Shown here piece after piece: positions 13,101-25,868 of a stretch of 64,000 nucleotides of DNA. This DNA comes from Diphasiastrum complanatum (lineage: Eukaryota > Streptophyta > Lycopodiopsida > Lycopodiales > Lycopodiaceae). Where the stretch lies: assembly GCA_029204225.1 (NCBI GenBank), contig CM055098.1, positions 15,646,858 to 15,710,857 on the forward strand. Reading direction: 5' to 3'. The position numbers were made by a program, and so were the translations under genes. The notes under the pieces are model-generated. The model worked only from the letters and a program-made list of their open reading frames with translations, made no database searches and was not told where the DNA came from. How positions within the stretch are numbered: position 1 is the first letter of the stretch; each line of letters opens with the position of its first letter.

Positions 13101-14425
13101 TCTTTCTAGAGATCTCATTGGTGGATCGGATAGTTTTTAGCAAAATGGTCTTTCTAGGAATCTTCATTTGTGGATTGGATAGTTTTTGAAGTTAAGTCTC
13201 ACCTTAACTTCTCGAATAACCCTTACCGCCAATAAAGGCCACTAGAAAGACCACACATAGAACTCTTAGTATTATAATGTCCAAAGAGAAATAGATGGTA
13301 CTTCACATTATTCTTCTTGATGCATAGGTATGTGAAAGATAGTCAAATCTTTTTGATAAAGCCAAAACTGAAGCCTGCGAGATGACTTGAAGGCAGGTGA
13401 AGAGAAGTAGTAATAGCAAAGTTCCAAAAGCTATTTAGGAGATTTCTACAATCTGAATGTATAATCTGCACACAGGGTTCAAGCCAATAGTTGCGAATTG
13501 CAAATCAAGATATCTTCTGATTCCAAGAACCACATACAACTAGCACTACTAGAAATGGAGGCGTTTGCAGTCCAAAATTCACAGATTAGACATTCCAATT
13601 CGCCATTGAAAAGATCATAATTGAGAGGATTAAAGGCTTTACATAAAAGCTCTTGCCATCTATCTAGTGGTGTCTGTGGCAGCACAAAGAATAGAACTTT
13701 AGCTTTATGCTAACTGGAAACGCCGCATTATTTTTCAGAGAGAGTACGAAGTTAATTGGTACCATTGTAGCTTCTATTTCCCTCCTTGCAGATCCAGATC
13801 CACCGGATCCATTCATTGAATTGTAACTACAGGCACTATGTTCTGAAAAGCTGAAAAAACCTATCCGTTTACTTTATCTACCACAAATGAAAATACCCTT
13901 CAAGGCATAATCAAGATCAATGCACATGGCCAAACTGCTCTTAGCTGCATGCAGCATGGATTTTTTTGAACAGACAAGCATTTCCTGATCAATTGCAAAA
14001 CCTTCAAAGCTTTCGGCGGAGAAGATTTGACTCAGAATGAATGGTCATGTGCATATGCAATTCAAAACCCTAAAAAAACATAAACTATCAAGATTGCGTA
14101 CTCAAGCTAAAGACCAAAATTCCCATCATACACATCTTTGCCTTCTTCAGCCCCTCCGCATTGCAACCACAATCTTCCCAAGACGTCAGAAAATTGCAGT
14201 TAATGGGGACAGGTGTGTAGGTAGGGTAGGTCTAGAATCAGGAAAGAGGAAGAGAGTCAATATACATACCACATTGAATTTGGTTTCTAGAGTGTTATTT
14301 ACATCCTCGAAAGCGCGGCGAAGAGTGCCAAGCTCCTTCTTGCCTTCATCAGACACAATGATTTTGGCTATAAACTCCCAGTCGATGGATCGGGCTACCT
14401 TGTGCACAACTGCTTTTCCACTCAT
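6121..14425 (-). CDS. ATPQ: Mitochondrial ATP synthase subunit d, five exons
   Basis: Subunit d of the peripheral stalk of mitochondrial F1Fo-ATP synthase, which links the F1 head to the membrane sector at the matrix face. Exons on the minus strand: 14425-14270, 7000-6919, 6801-6737, 6485-6399 and 6222-6121. All introns are GT-AG and phases agree, giving 163 residues; plant homologues have about 168. Recognisable blocks: N-terminal MSGKAVVHKVARSIDWE, the LRRAFEDVN helix, INWDFYK in exon 2, LEIPEYEDTYTPEYKKKYE in exon 3, a charged coiled-coil exon 4 (MEEESKREAERLSEELKKL) and a C-terminus ending NHNWGY, the expected plant ending. The start is the first ATG after a (GA)n leader and fits the family N-terminus. 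Intron 1 is 7.3 kb and contains Copia C. No frame break is visible, so the gene looks functional. Confidence 0.94.
6265..6359. repeat. (CT)n(CA)n microsatellite filling intron 4 of subunit d
   Basis: About 45 nt of CT followed by about 50 nt of CA with one interruption. It takes up more than half of the 176-bp intron between exons 5 and 4 (6223-6398). Length changes here would alter the spacing between donor and branch point. Confidence 0.97.
7077..7130. repeat. (CT)n microsatellite in intron 1 of subunit d
   Basis: A perfect CT dinucleotide run of 54 nt. On the gene's strand it is a (GA)n tract about 75 nt upstream of the exon 2 acceptor. Confidence 0.97.
7655..8564 (-). pseudogene. Copia C reverse transcriptase and partial RNase H, broken
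   Basis: Copia RT on the minus strand. Landmarks in order: [27 protein letters not shown] near 8500, LDIKTAFLNGDLNEEVY near 8300, KALYGLKQAPRMWYQK near 8200, the catalytic YVDD near 8060, YLGLE near 7950 and TRPD-like NSRPDISYSVSLMSQ near 7700. Frames change near 8210 and near 7985, so RT is split into three open pieces. RNase H is cut off around 7655: no RNase H motif or 3' LTR follows, so the 3' end of this copy is truncated. It lies inside intron 1 of the subunit d gene, in the same orientation. Confidence 0.93.
8565..10380 (-). pseudogene. Copia C protease and integrase, broken
   Basis: The protease active site DSGATRHM is at the start (10380-10350). GAG-pre-integrase follows near 9970 (LWHARFGHLNF, CEGCILGK). 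The integrase core follows, with LVHSDVCGP near 9780, TDRGGEY near 9580 and QQNGVAERKNR near 9490. The post-core FGCTAYAFIP and GYSSESKGY lie near 9250-9190, and KIIVSRDVHFDE near 9140 leads into an acidic linker down to 8610. In-frame stop codons or frame changes occur near 9609, 9515 and 9165. The domain order is standard Copia, and these lesions prevent translation of one polyprotein. Confidence 0.92.
10515..11423 (-). CDS. Copia C gag
   Basis: Open gag frame of about 300 residues, taken from the ATG at 11423 (MAKESEAIGSLF), which suits Copia gag better than the in-frame ATG at 11477. It contains the Copia gag core with LDGTNYSLWSYMMKNLL near the N-terminus, a serine-rich insert, and a CCHC zinc knuckle (CHYCKRYGHFIKDC) near 10630-10590. 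The frame changes just after the zinc knuckle, before the protease at 10380. Gag itself appears intact, but the element as a whole is dead. It is a different Copia lineage from copies A and B, since the gag sequences share only the domain plan. Confidence 0.9.
   Translation of the reverse strand: MAKESEAIGSLFSEDRLDGTNYSLWSYMMKNLLIAKGLWDLVNGDEKRPPSLAPPTPRGSSSSTSSSTSLEEQKKWDRRDAQAHSMVALAVKRSILPHIRSCKTSKSAWDTLYTMYRVKNPARVVYLRNQLSLLKMQERDQVTNHLMKIKDLGEELLNVDEIIEDAQFVSITLNSLPSFYLPFVSSLSISLRGKQLSFDELVGLLLQEEQTRQNFAGDTQQDQAFFTEGKSKGKSKGKGNLPFKDEQKPVGGQNVNTQKKKGKCHYCKRYGHFIKDCKKKLAKEESKGIDTSGFTCYFGARA
11424..14269. other. Rest of intron 1 of subunit d; no gene seen
   Basis: Part of this should be the leader and 5' LTR of Copia C, but no TGGTATCAGAGC-like site was found on the minus strand up to 12000. 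A 14-bp motif TTTTGGGCGCCCTC occurs twice, at about 11781 and 11869. The open frames at 12127-12430 (plus) are unlike any protein I know. The words ATGGTCTTTCTAG at about 13097 and 13147 repeat within a short tandem duplication. The rest is featureless AT-rich sequence. Confidence 0.5.
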
Positions 14426-14429
14426 CCTT

Positions 14430-14481
<52 letters not shown>

Positions 14482-14513
14482 TTCCTTCTTTCTTTCTTTC
14501 TTTCTTTCTTTCT
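14426..14513 (-). promoter_or_regulatory. (GA)n/(GAAA)n leader immediately upstream of subunit d ATG
   Basis: On the gene's strand an imperfect GAAA run (14513-14479) and a GA run (14478-14434) end eight bases before the ATG at 14425. Pyrimidine/purine dinucleotide tracts in the 5' UTR or core promoter are common in plant housekeeping genes, where GAGA-binding BPC proteins can act. The role here is inferred from position only. Confidence 0.5.
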
Positions 14514-17451
14514 TGTGGTCTTAATAAATAATTATTAATAAATATATAATAGTTATATATTACTTAACAATAATAGTAATAATAATCTATACTATTAATA
14601 ATGTATTAATTAATAGTTATTATCTACTTATATGTGGGAGTTTGTGCATCCATGTAAATAAATAAATAACTAAATAATATGTGTTGGTATTTATATAAAT
14701 ATGTAAGTGTATGAAATAGGGAATATGATTTTTTATTGTGGCAAAGGCAAAGGCCAAGATCTAGAGAGAGGAAAACAATTGGTATTTTGGAGTCGATGTA
14801 AATTTTAAAATTTACATGTTTTTGTCACAAAAATTATTTGTGATGAGAGATTGACACCTAGAACTAAAGCTAATGACAAACGAATTTGTGTGGAGTTTGA
14901 ATATATGATGTGGTAGCTAGTCATTGGTATGTCTACACGAAAATTCTATCAAAAAATTCATATTTTCAAAAAAATCACAAAAATAAATAAATGCACAAAA
15001 AAGAACTGGCACTATTACACAAGGAAAGGCTTAATGTTCTCAGGCACCCAACCTAATAGAGGTTGTGCTCGAGTGTAGGAGAAGCCTTATGCCCTCAACC
15101 TTCCACTCTAGTCTCAACAAATTTTGGGTAACAACTCTTCGTGGAAGGCAAACACCCTCTTAGGGCAGAAAATCTTGGCCAAGAACCTTTCCCAAAATGT
15201 TTAAGACAAAAGAAACACACTCAACAAGTCAAAATTAAGAAATATTCCCACCCATTGTAGCCTAGTTGGATAGGAGAGTTCTTTGCAAAGCTGGTTAGAA
15301 AATCCCAACCGTGATGGATACGAGACATCTTAGATACCTTCCAAGCTTCCTCTTGAAAGATTTCAAGAAATCTTGCTTGTTGGTCAACAAAGTGTGAGAA
15401 GACAAATATTCAATAACACACTTGATGATTTTCTTGTTTTGAATTTACCAAGTGCATTTAACTATGTGTGGCCTTGCTACCAAAGGAAAAGGCCCCCACA
15501 AATGATCGTTTTAGGTAAGAAGAAAGATATTGACTCTCTTACTAGCCATACCCCTAGGCCCTTTCAAGCTGAAAAGCACCTCAAACTAGGGTGAGCACAA
15601 CAATCTTATTTTTTATGATTAAAATGTGTTGTATGCAATTAAAACATTAAACACCTAAAGTTCTTACTTGCTAATAAGCTTTTATATGGCATAGGTGACA
15701 CTGACCCAAGTTAATTTGGGTAGTAGACTGTATATAATATTTGCAATCCGGTCTTGAAGGACAAGCTACAACATGTTCACTACACCACATGTAGACAACG
15801 TATGCTCATCGAGGGTGAACTCCAATAACACATGACCTCGAAGGGAAAAATTTGCAATCTAGCCTTGAAGAGTAGATGACGACAATCTTCATGATACGAA
15901 AGGGTGGGCATCATGTCTGTATAGTTGTGGAGGGCAAACTTTAATAGCACAATACTTTGAAGGGTAAACTTCACAAGTTCAATGATCTACTCATAGGAGC
16001 ACATGGGCATCCTAAGGGTGGTCTATCATTTGTTATTTTATTTTTGGGCAAAGGGTAGGGTCATTTAATTATCTTCATTTTGTACAAAATGTACACTTTA
16101 CATCACATGGTAAGGCCAAGACAAGAAAGAGCACGAACATTGTCTTGTAGCCACTATTCGAGCCTACGAATAACCAACTCACTACTAAGCCAATTTACTT
16201 TCGTGAGATTAAACTTATATTGTATTTGCTACTTTCATGTTTGATATTGTTATTTAGCTTATTCCATAAGCATATATTGTGTATAGTATACACATTGTGC
16301 ATCACATAGTAAGGCCTAATCAAAAGTGAGCACAAGAGTTCAAATGTCAATTCATGCACCAACTAGGATTTGTTGCTTATGTCTCTATGCCAAAATAATT
16401 GTTCAAATTGAGTATTAGGTCATAATGCTTCTTGGTTTCCAAGCGGAGGCTCGAACCTGAGACCAAAGAAACTTTGGATGTCAAGCTAACCAATTGAGCC
16501 AACCCCGTTGATTGGGTCATAACGATAGAATATAGAGAGTAACAAAGCATGGATCCATTGCCATTTTTTTTTTTGTTTCCATCCAGATTACTTGGTTTTG
16601 GGAGAGGCCCATCAAACAACAAAGATCTCCTTTGTAATACACCTTTGCAACTTCTATAAGAATATATGGCCCAATTGGCATTAAGTGTATAAAAGCTCAA
16701 GTTGAGAGCTTTGTCGTAGTGAATACCAGGCCACCAACCTAGTAGTTTTTTTATGTTTAGCCATAGAAAATAGCATGGAGAATTGTTAGGATAATAAGCC
16801 CAATTTAATACCAATTTTTTAAACTGCAGTACATGCTATAGTGACGAGTGCCATGACGATGGCACTGAATCATTGAGGCAGAACAATTGTCCCATAACGG
16901 GGACCGGTTTGCCATGCAGCGGTACCCCCCCAAAATTAGTGCTTAACTATATGTATTGTCTTTCCTTCAATTATGAATATAGTTCTCGCAATATTGCTTG
17001 GGGAGTAATGTGCTATTTCCTTCAACTCTTGTGATTCTGGTTGATGGATAGCTTGTCAGATTGTTAGTGTAAAATTGTAGGATCGATCATTTACATGGTA
17101 TCAAAGCATACATTCCGCTATACATAGAGTCTGTATACATGGATAGATTGCTATTGATACTCTACACATGCATAGACTGTCCCAAACCTTGTACTAACTC
17201 CAATTAGTGTGTCTGGGCCTCACAAGATTATTAATTACTTGCGGATCATGTCAAGTATGACGTGGCATAGCTAATAAGCTTGTTTATCTGGAGTACCATC
17301 ACATTTATCCAAGTCTAGGACTACACTGAATCCTATATACAAGACGTGGACATTACACTTTTGGTAGATTTTACTTTATGAAATACAGCACATATTATGA
17401 CATCATTCGACATTCTTTGCAAGAAATAGTGGAACTCTCATCATATGTTCA
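14514..17451. other. Intergenic, no gene seen; SINE-like head and primer-site relic
   Basis: Very AT-rich at 14514-14720, then ordinary non-coding sequence. Repeated words around 15720-15970 (GAAGG ... AACTTTAATAGCACA and similar) suggest a decayed short tandem repeat. A TGGTATCAAAGC motif preceded by TTTACA at 17091-17107 looks like a Copia LTR edge plus primer-binding site on the plus strand. No coding region follows it, so it is probably a relic. Confidence 0.5.
16440..16508 (-). other. tRNA-like region with Pol III A and B boxes (probable SINE head)
   Basis: On the minus strand an A box TGGCTCAATTGG (16501-16490) and a B box GGTTCGAGCCTC (16457-16446) start 44 nt apart, the spacing found in real tRNA genes. 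The flanking text is tRNA-like but does not give a convincing cloverleaf with acceptor stem, so a tRNA-derived SINE is more likely than a working tRNA. Its tail and target duplications were not identified. Confidence 0.45.
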
Positions 17452-18670
17452 TCATAAGGAACAGAGAAATCTCATTGGCAAGCAAGAGCGGTATTTCATA
17501 AAAGTACACAACATGGTGGAACCAGTACAACAAACAACTACATTTTGCAAATTTTCCAAAAGGGCAAATTTATAGTCAATTTTTGAAACTTTCTCCAATG
17601 AAAATTGCGATTTGGAGTCGTGCAATAACTTTCTTCTTTCATATGGATCCAAGTGCTCGTAGATTCGACACTTAATCAAATCAACATAGGCAACATACAA
17701 TGCAAAATGTGATGATTTAAGCATGGAATTCACTGATCCATATCCTAAAATTTTAAGTGCAATAGTTTTTCTAATAAAAATCATTCTATGCACCCTTGTA
17801 AAATTATGTCCTCCAAGAAAATGAAAAAGTGTTTTGATTGCCATAATCATTGTTTCACCATGTGGATGAAACCTTGAATGGGCAAGACTTATCTCATATT
17901 CTTGAAGGACTCCTGATAATAGCCCAGTGCATGATCTCTTTGAAATTCACCAACAAAAGATTTGTGTCCTCTTCGACGGATTGCAAACTCATCTAGATAA
18001 AGAGTTCCCTGTAATAAAATGAATGTGAGTTTCAATACAAAATTTGGCTTAACACGTCAATTAGTAAAATTCAATAAAAGAAACTTATGCATTCAGCTTT
18101 GTCTCTTTTGATGACTATCTCATCGTCAATATTGTGGCCTCCTCTTGATGTTAAAGAGATTGAAGTATAGGCAAGTGGCTCTAGAAAGCCAAATTGATTT
18201 TGAATTCTGAGAAACTCCTCTGCAGTAGGAAGGTCACATTCATTTTTATGCACTTGCTCAAAATCCATCTTCAAGCAATCTTTCTCTAACAAAATTGATC
18301 ATTGTTTAATCATCCACGCCAGGGAGAAGATCATCAGCCTTGCCGATCAATTAAGTCAGAGAATTCATCCAATTGCTTGCTTAAAATACAAAGAGCTTCA
18401 ACCTTTGTGAAATTAAAAAGCTCCGATATGTTCGATAATTAAAATACTTATATTGTACGTAGGGAGAGTAATCAAGAATTTGTAATGAGGATCAAGGGAA
18501 GTAGTAGACCGAGGGCCTACTAACAAAGCCCTATTTCGAACATGGTCGAAATATGTACAATCATCATTACTTACACTTGTATCATAAAGAAATGACACCA
18601 AATCAACAAGTTTGGACTTCTTAGATTTTACACCAATCGAGAAACCGGCCTCAGAAGTGTTGGATTTCAT
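17452..18670 (-). pseudogene. Degenerate multi-exon coding-like region, family unknown
   Basis: I do not recognise this family. Coding-like blocks follow one another on the minus strand in shifting frames: 18670-18413 (85 codons), 18420-18345 (FTKVEALCILSKQLDEF), 18292-18071 (73 codons, with FEQVHKNECDLPTAEEFL), 18012-17890 (LYLDEFAIRRRGHKSFVGEF) and 17850-17452 (132 codons, with IYEHLDPYERRKLL and YKFALLENLQNVVVCC). An AG acceptor just before 18012 and a TAATG-rich gap of about 60 nt suggest that some breaks are introns. Others, such as the stop ending the 18345 block, look like decay. It could be a decaying single-copy gene or a fragment captured by a transposon. Confidence 0.4.
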
Positions 18671-21498
<2,828 letters not shown>

Positions 21499-21936
21499 GC
21501 CATAGGTATAAACTGATCATTAATAAGCTATCACGATTGTAGTTTGTGTATGAGTGAAATTTATAGCAGAATTAGATTCACTATTATTATAGTGCAATCA
21601 GAGTAGACAACATATGTATTTTTCATCATTTAGCAATAAATACTACATTCAAAAATTTGACACATTACTTGTCTTGTTTTGTTGTTTTCTATTATTCATG
21701 CTATTATGATCCGAGTTTTGATAACTAAAAATGAAGCGATCTTTCTCTATCATTCGTTTTCTACACTTGTGAATGATAATAAGTTGTGTTTATGGTAGTA
21801 TTGAAATAGTTTGTTATTACATGAAATATTGTTTTTCACACAGTCAAACTATCATTCTTGAATAGTGATTATCAGAGCTAAATCATAGCAAGGCTTTATA
21901 CCAAGTTCAGCTAATTGTAATGTCTACTACAAATCC

Positions 21937-22350
21937 ATGAATTCATCTTTTAATATCATTACATTATATGTTGATGACACATTACTCTTTAGTAATGACA
22001 TTCGAATGTTGAAGGATGTCAAAGAGATATTATCAAATGAATTTGATATGACAGAGTTAGGGGAGGCCCAGTTATGCCTTGGTATACAGATTTTCAAAGA
22101 TCATGATCATCGATCGATTTATATTAGTCAACAAAGGTACAGTCGTAACCTATTATTCAAACATCAAATGGCCGACTATAAAGTAGCCAAAACTCCAATG
22201 GATCCAGGCTCGAAAAATTCTAAGGACCACTGTCTCCAGTTTTTTGAAGATGTCAAACAAATGAAATGATATCCTTATCATTCTATTATTGGTTTCTCAT
22301 GTATGCCATGATATGTATTAGACCTTAGATTGCTTATTCAGTTAGTACAC
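21937..22350 (+). pseudogene. Copia D reverse transcriptase fragment
   Basis: C-terminal part of a Copia RT on the plus strand. The catalytic YVDD block is ITLYVDDTLLFS near 21957, followed by LGEAQLCLGIQIFKD, ISQQRYSRNLLFKHQM and KTPMDPGS. The text to 22350 still resembles the YHSIIGSLMY and TRPDIAYSV region but contains stop codons. The N-terminal RT, integrase and RNase H are absent. It is a solitary fragment of a lineage different from Copia C. Confidence 0.85.
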
Positions 22351-22489
22351 TAAGTCAATAGATGAAATTGCAATAATAGATATTGTACTCATGTTAAGAG
22401 GTGAAACATACATATGTAAGTAATTAGATATTAGCAAATATGTTCTCAAGGCAGCATCATTAATCATTAAAAATTTTGTATCCTTTTCT

Positions 22490-23113
22490 TGGCATAAAGA
22501 AATTGCCATGGAACAGGCTGCCTTCATCAATATCTTCTCTTGTAAGAGCAAGAGGTACTATCTCATCGTTTGGCAACTGAAGCGCAACAACAAAGGTTGC
22601 CTTTGAGATATTCATCTATACATTTTGGACCTGCCCTCGAACAACAACATTTGTTACATAAATGATGCTTTGGACGAACTCATTACTGACCTCAGTCGGC
22701 ATGGTGGATGGATCGATCCTCAACATGTATCCCAACCGGCATTGATCATCTAGCTGCTGAAACTCCTCAATTTTCATCTTTCTTCATACCTTCCAGTTAA
22801 TGTTAGCAGGTACAACAAAATCAATCACCATTGCAAAATAATTCTACTCGTTTGATCGAAAGTTTATCAGAATAAAGCTTGGATTGCGATGGTAGTAGAA
22901 GGCAAAGAAAGAGTAATAAAGGTGGCACAGAGTTTCATAAGGACAAGTGTCTGGACCAAAAAGTTCCGCCATCATAAAATTCTCTGTAATAAATATAGAA
23001 TCAAATGTCTGACTATTCGATACTATAGAATATTCTTTTATAATGTCGAATTTTTGAAAGGTAAAATAAAAATAAATAATAAATTCAATCGATACTTCAC
23101 ACAGAACATTCAA
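22490..23113 (-). pseudogene. Degenerate coding-like region, family unknown
   Basis: On the minus strand two coding-like blocks occur. 23113-22844 is open for 89 codons and contains FMMAELFGPDTCPYETLCH. 22800-22490 reads MKIEEFQQLDDQCRLGYML, then VSNEFVQSIIYVTNVVVRGQ and LPNDEIVPLALTREDIDEG, with stop codons between. I recognise no family. Its position between Copia D and a Gypsy fragment suggests decayed transposon-borne or captured coding sequence. Confidence 0.3.
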
Positions 23114-23189
23114 AAGAAAAGTTAAAAAAAATTCAATGAATGGTGAATAAATAAATAAATAACAATAAATAAATGAAAATAAAAAAAAT

Positions 23190-24090
23190 GTTTAAAAGTA
23201 GTATTCTTTACACCTGAGCCATTAACTTTGGTTGGCAGCAAATTTCCTTGTAGATCTGATAGTTGAATGGATCCATTGTCGAAAACTTCAACAACTTTGT
23301 ACGGACCCATCCAGCAAGTATGCAATTTGCTTGGAAATTTGATATGTCGATTATCGTACATATAAGAATGTAATCTCCTTCTCGTAACTCAACTGGCTTT
23401 ATTGAATCATCGAAGCTTTTCTTTCGTTGTATCTATATCTTTTTTGTGTCAATAAGAGCTTGGTTTTGTTGTTCTTCGAGCTTCTCAATCAATAATAATC
23501 TCTGCTTCAAACTAGAGTTTTCATCAGATCGTGTTCAACTTGTACTCGATAAGTTGGAAACTTTGAATTCGATAGGGAGTATCAAATGCATGTCGTATAC
23601 CAAATAAGAAGGTGTCTGTTTCGTGGTTACTTTTTCAGCATTTCGATAGGCCCATAGAACAGATTGAAGTTTTTGGTCCCAATCTGATGCATGCATTGCC
23701 ATGATTTTGTTAAAAATTTTACACAGTATTTTGTTTGCCCTCCAGTCAAACCATTAGTCTTGGGGTCATATGGGGTTTTCTTCCAATGCTTGATCATAAA
23801 GTGCTTTCTTAGTAGACAAATTGTATCATTAAAAAAATGTGTCCCTCTGTCGATTACAAGTTCCAAAGGACAACCATATCGGGTAATGATGTTTCGAAAC
23901 AGAAACTCTACAACCAGCTTAGCATTATTTCTCTTAGTGGCTTTTGATTGCACCATCTTTATTGCGTAATTAGTGCTTACCAAAATATAACTTCAACTAG
24001 TATATCGAGTAACTGGCTTAATTGGTCCGACAAAGTCAATGCCCCATTTTTCAAAGGCTGCAAGTGGAAGAATCAGGGTGATTGAATGCT
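23190..24090 (-). pseudogene. Ty3/Gypsy integrase fragment
   Basis: Integrase of a Gypsy element, reading on the minus strand from about 24090 to 23190. The N-terminal side has WGIDFVGPIKPVTRY near 24050. The core follows with VEFLFRNIITRYGCP, VIDRGTHFFND and TPYDPKTNGLTGGQ (the usual NG-x-x-E region, with the catalytic glutamate position reading G). The C-terminal part carries LREGDYILMYDNRHIKFPSK and WMGPYKVVEVFDNGSIQL, typical of Gypsy integrase C-termini. Several stop codons and frame changes are present. No RT or LTR was found nearby. Confidence 0.88.
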
Positions 24091-24099
24091 TGTGAATCT

Positions 24100-25270
24100 A
24101 CCTAAGGATAAGAATGTGATAGGGTGTAAAAGGGATTTTTTAGTCTCAAATTGAATCAAGATGGGAGTGTCTGTAAGCATAAAGCAAGACTTGTGGCCAA
24201 GGGGTATGCTTAATCTAAGGGCATAGATTATGATGTGACCTTACCCATGGCAATTTTTTTGAAAGATGGTCACCATAAGACTAATCATTGCTCTTGCCTC
24301 TCACTTTGGTTGGTTTGGATCTCTCAAATGCATTTTTAAATGGTTATTTGAATGAAGACATATTCATGGAGCAGCCCAAGGGTTTCATCAAGCAAGGAAT
24401 GGAAGACAAGGTGTGCCATCTCAAGAGAAGCTTGTATGGTTTGAAACAAGCTTCTAGATTTTGGAATACAAGACTCAATATCTTTCTTATCTCTATTGGA
24501 TTTACCTTTAGTGAGTATGATCCTACCTTGTACATAAGATTTAGTACTTAGAACCTCATATTATGATTTCATTTGTCAATATAAGTATGCCCTTTCCTTA
24601 ATCAATAGATTTAACATTCATAGATGTAAGCCTGTAGAGACTCCTATGGAGCATGATGTAAAAGTGACCAACAAAGAGGATGAAATATCTTTCAAGGACA
24701 TCACTCTTTAAGGCAAATTATTGGCTCCCTACTCTGGATAACTATAACTAGACCTGATATTTGCTATAGTACTTGCAATCTTAGCCAAACACGCAAGATC
24801 CACTAGTTATCCATTTGAAATGTGCCAAGAGAATATTGAGATACATCTCGGGTACACTCGACTTTGGAATCATTTACAGAGGTGAATCCATTAATTCGCA
24901 TGCTTTTAGTGATTCAGATTTTTCAAGGGACAAGAAGGATCGTAAATCAACAAGTGCCTTTGTAACTTTCATTGGAGAAGGTGTAGTTTCTTGGTTATCA
25001 AAGAAACAAGAAACAATCTCACTATCATCAATCGAGGCCGAGTACAAGGAGGAGGTGCTTTGGATCAAAAGGTTGTTTGTGGAGCTCAAAGTGATCATAT
25101 CACATGTCATTCCACTTATCCTCAATGATAACATCTCAACGCAACACCTAGCATCCAATCCAATCTATCATGAAGGAGCAAGCACATAGAAATTGCTCAC
25201 CATTTTGTAAGGGAGAAAGTCCAAGCTAAGGAGATCTCATTGGAGCATGTTTCAAGTCATGAATGCATTG
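24100..25270 (+). pseudogene. Copia E RT-RNase H fragment with YVDD region deleted
   Basis: Plus-strand Copia. RT blocks run from [10 protein letters not shown]-like text near 24185 through LDLSNAFLNGYLNEDIFMEQP (24310-24370) and SLYGLKQASRFWNTRLN (24430-24480). The frame then ends and resumes after the place where YVDD should be. Later blocks are TPMEHDVK, TRPDICYS and CAKRILRYISGTLDFG (24818). RNase H follows, with SDSDFSRDKKDRKSTSA, ETISLSSIEAEYK and the end HFVREKVQAKEISLEHVSSH near 25240. Internal deletion and stop codons make it non-functional. Confidence 0.9.
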
Positions 25271-25354
25271 ATGATATCACTTACTCGATTCTATTCGACC
25301 TATCTTTTCACACCTCTCTCCAACAACAAAAACTGTACATAACTTGTTCTTCAT

Positions 25355-25868
25355 ACAACAGGTACAAGTATTTGTATGGCATGGATTTGCCCCTATACTT
25401 ATGTACAAATGCAAGCTACTCCTAGTTTGCTACATGCAATCTATTTAATAGAGCTAGATTTCAATACTTAATGAATGATTGAATATAAAGATAAGGACCA
25501 ATACCAATATATTGATCAGAATGGCAGAAGCCCTGATACGGTAAGGTTATGGTTTGGCCTATCGCTATAAGCAATATGTAGTTACATGGAAGATTGGATT
25601 ATATAATATCATTGGTATTGCATGTTGTTAAGTTGGCAAGCTTATTTTCTACATGGATAACAACTGACATTCAGCGTTGGCACGTGTCTTCCTCATTGTG
25701 CTAACTTGTGCGGTTTTGTGTGGCAGGATGATGGCAGGTACCAGCTGGATGTCTTGAAATAGGTTTTGCTTTACGGTGCTATATGAGTATTGTATACTTT
25801 TCAGCTATGTTTTCCCTTGTTGGTTTATGAATAAAGAGTTCTAAAAGGTTTGGTCTTGACTTGTCAAG
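25355..25868 (+). repeat. Retroelement-like terminal repeat, copy 2
   Basis: Diverged relative of 20900-21372 in the same orientation. It also ends with TTATGAATAAAG, and a short TCTCTCTCT run follows at 25887-25896. It starts about 85 bp after the RNase H end of Copia E, which fits either a 3' LTR of that element or a separate retroelement end. Confidence 0.6.

Noticed and set aside
15257-15268. Pol III A-box-like TAGCCTAGTTGG
   Set aside because: No B box at the tRNA distance downstream.
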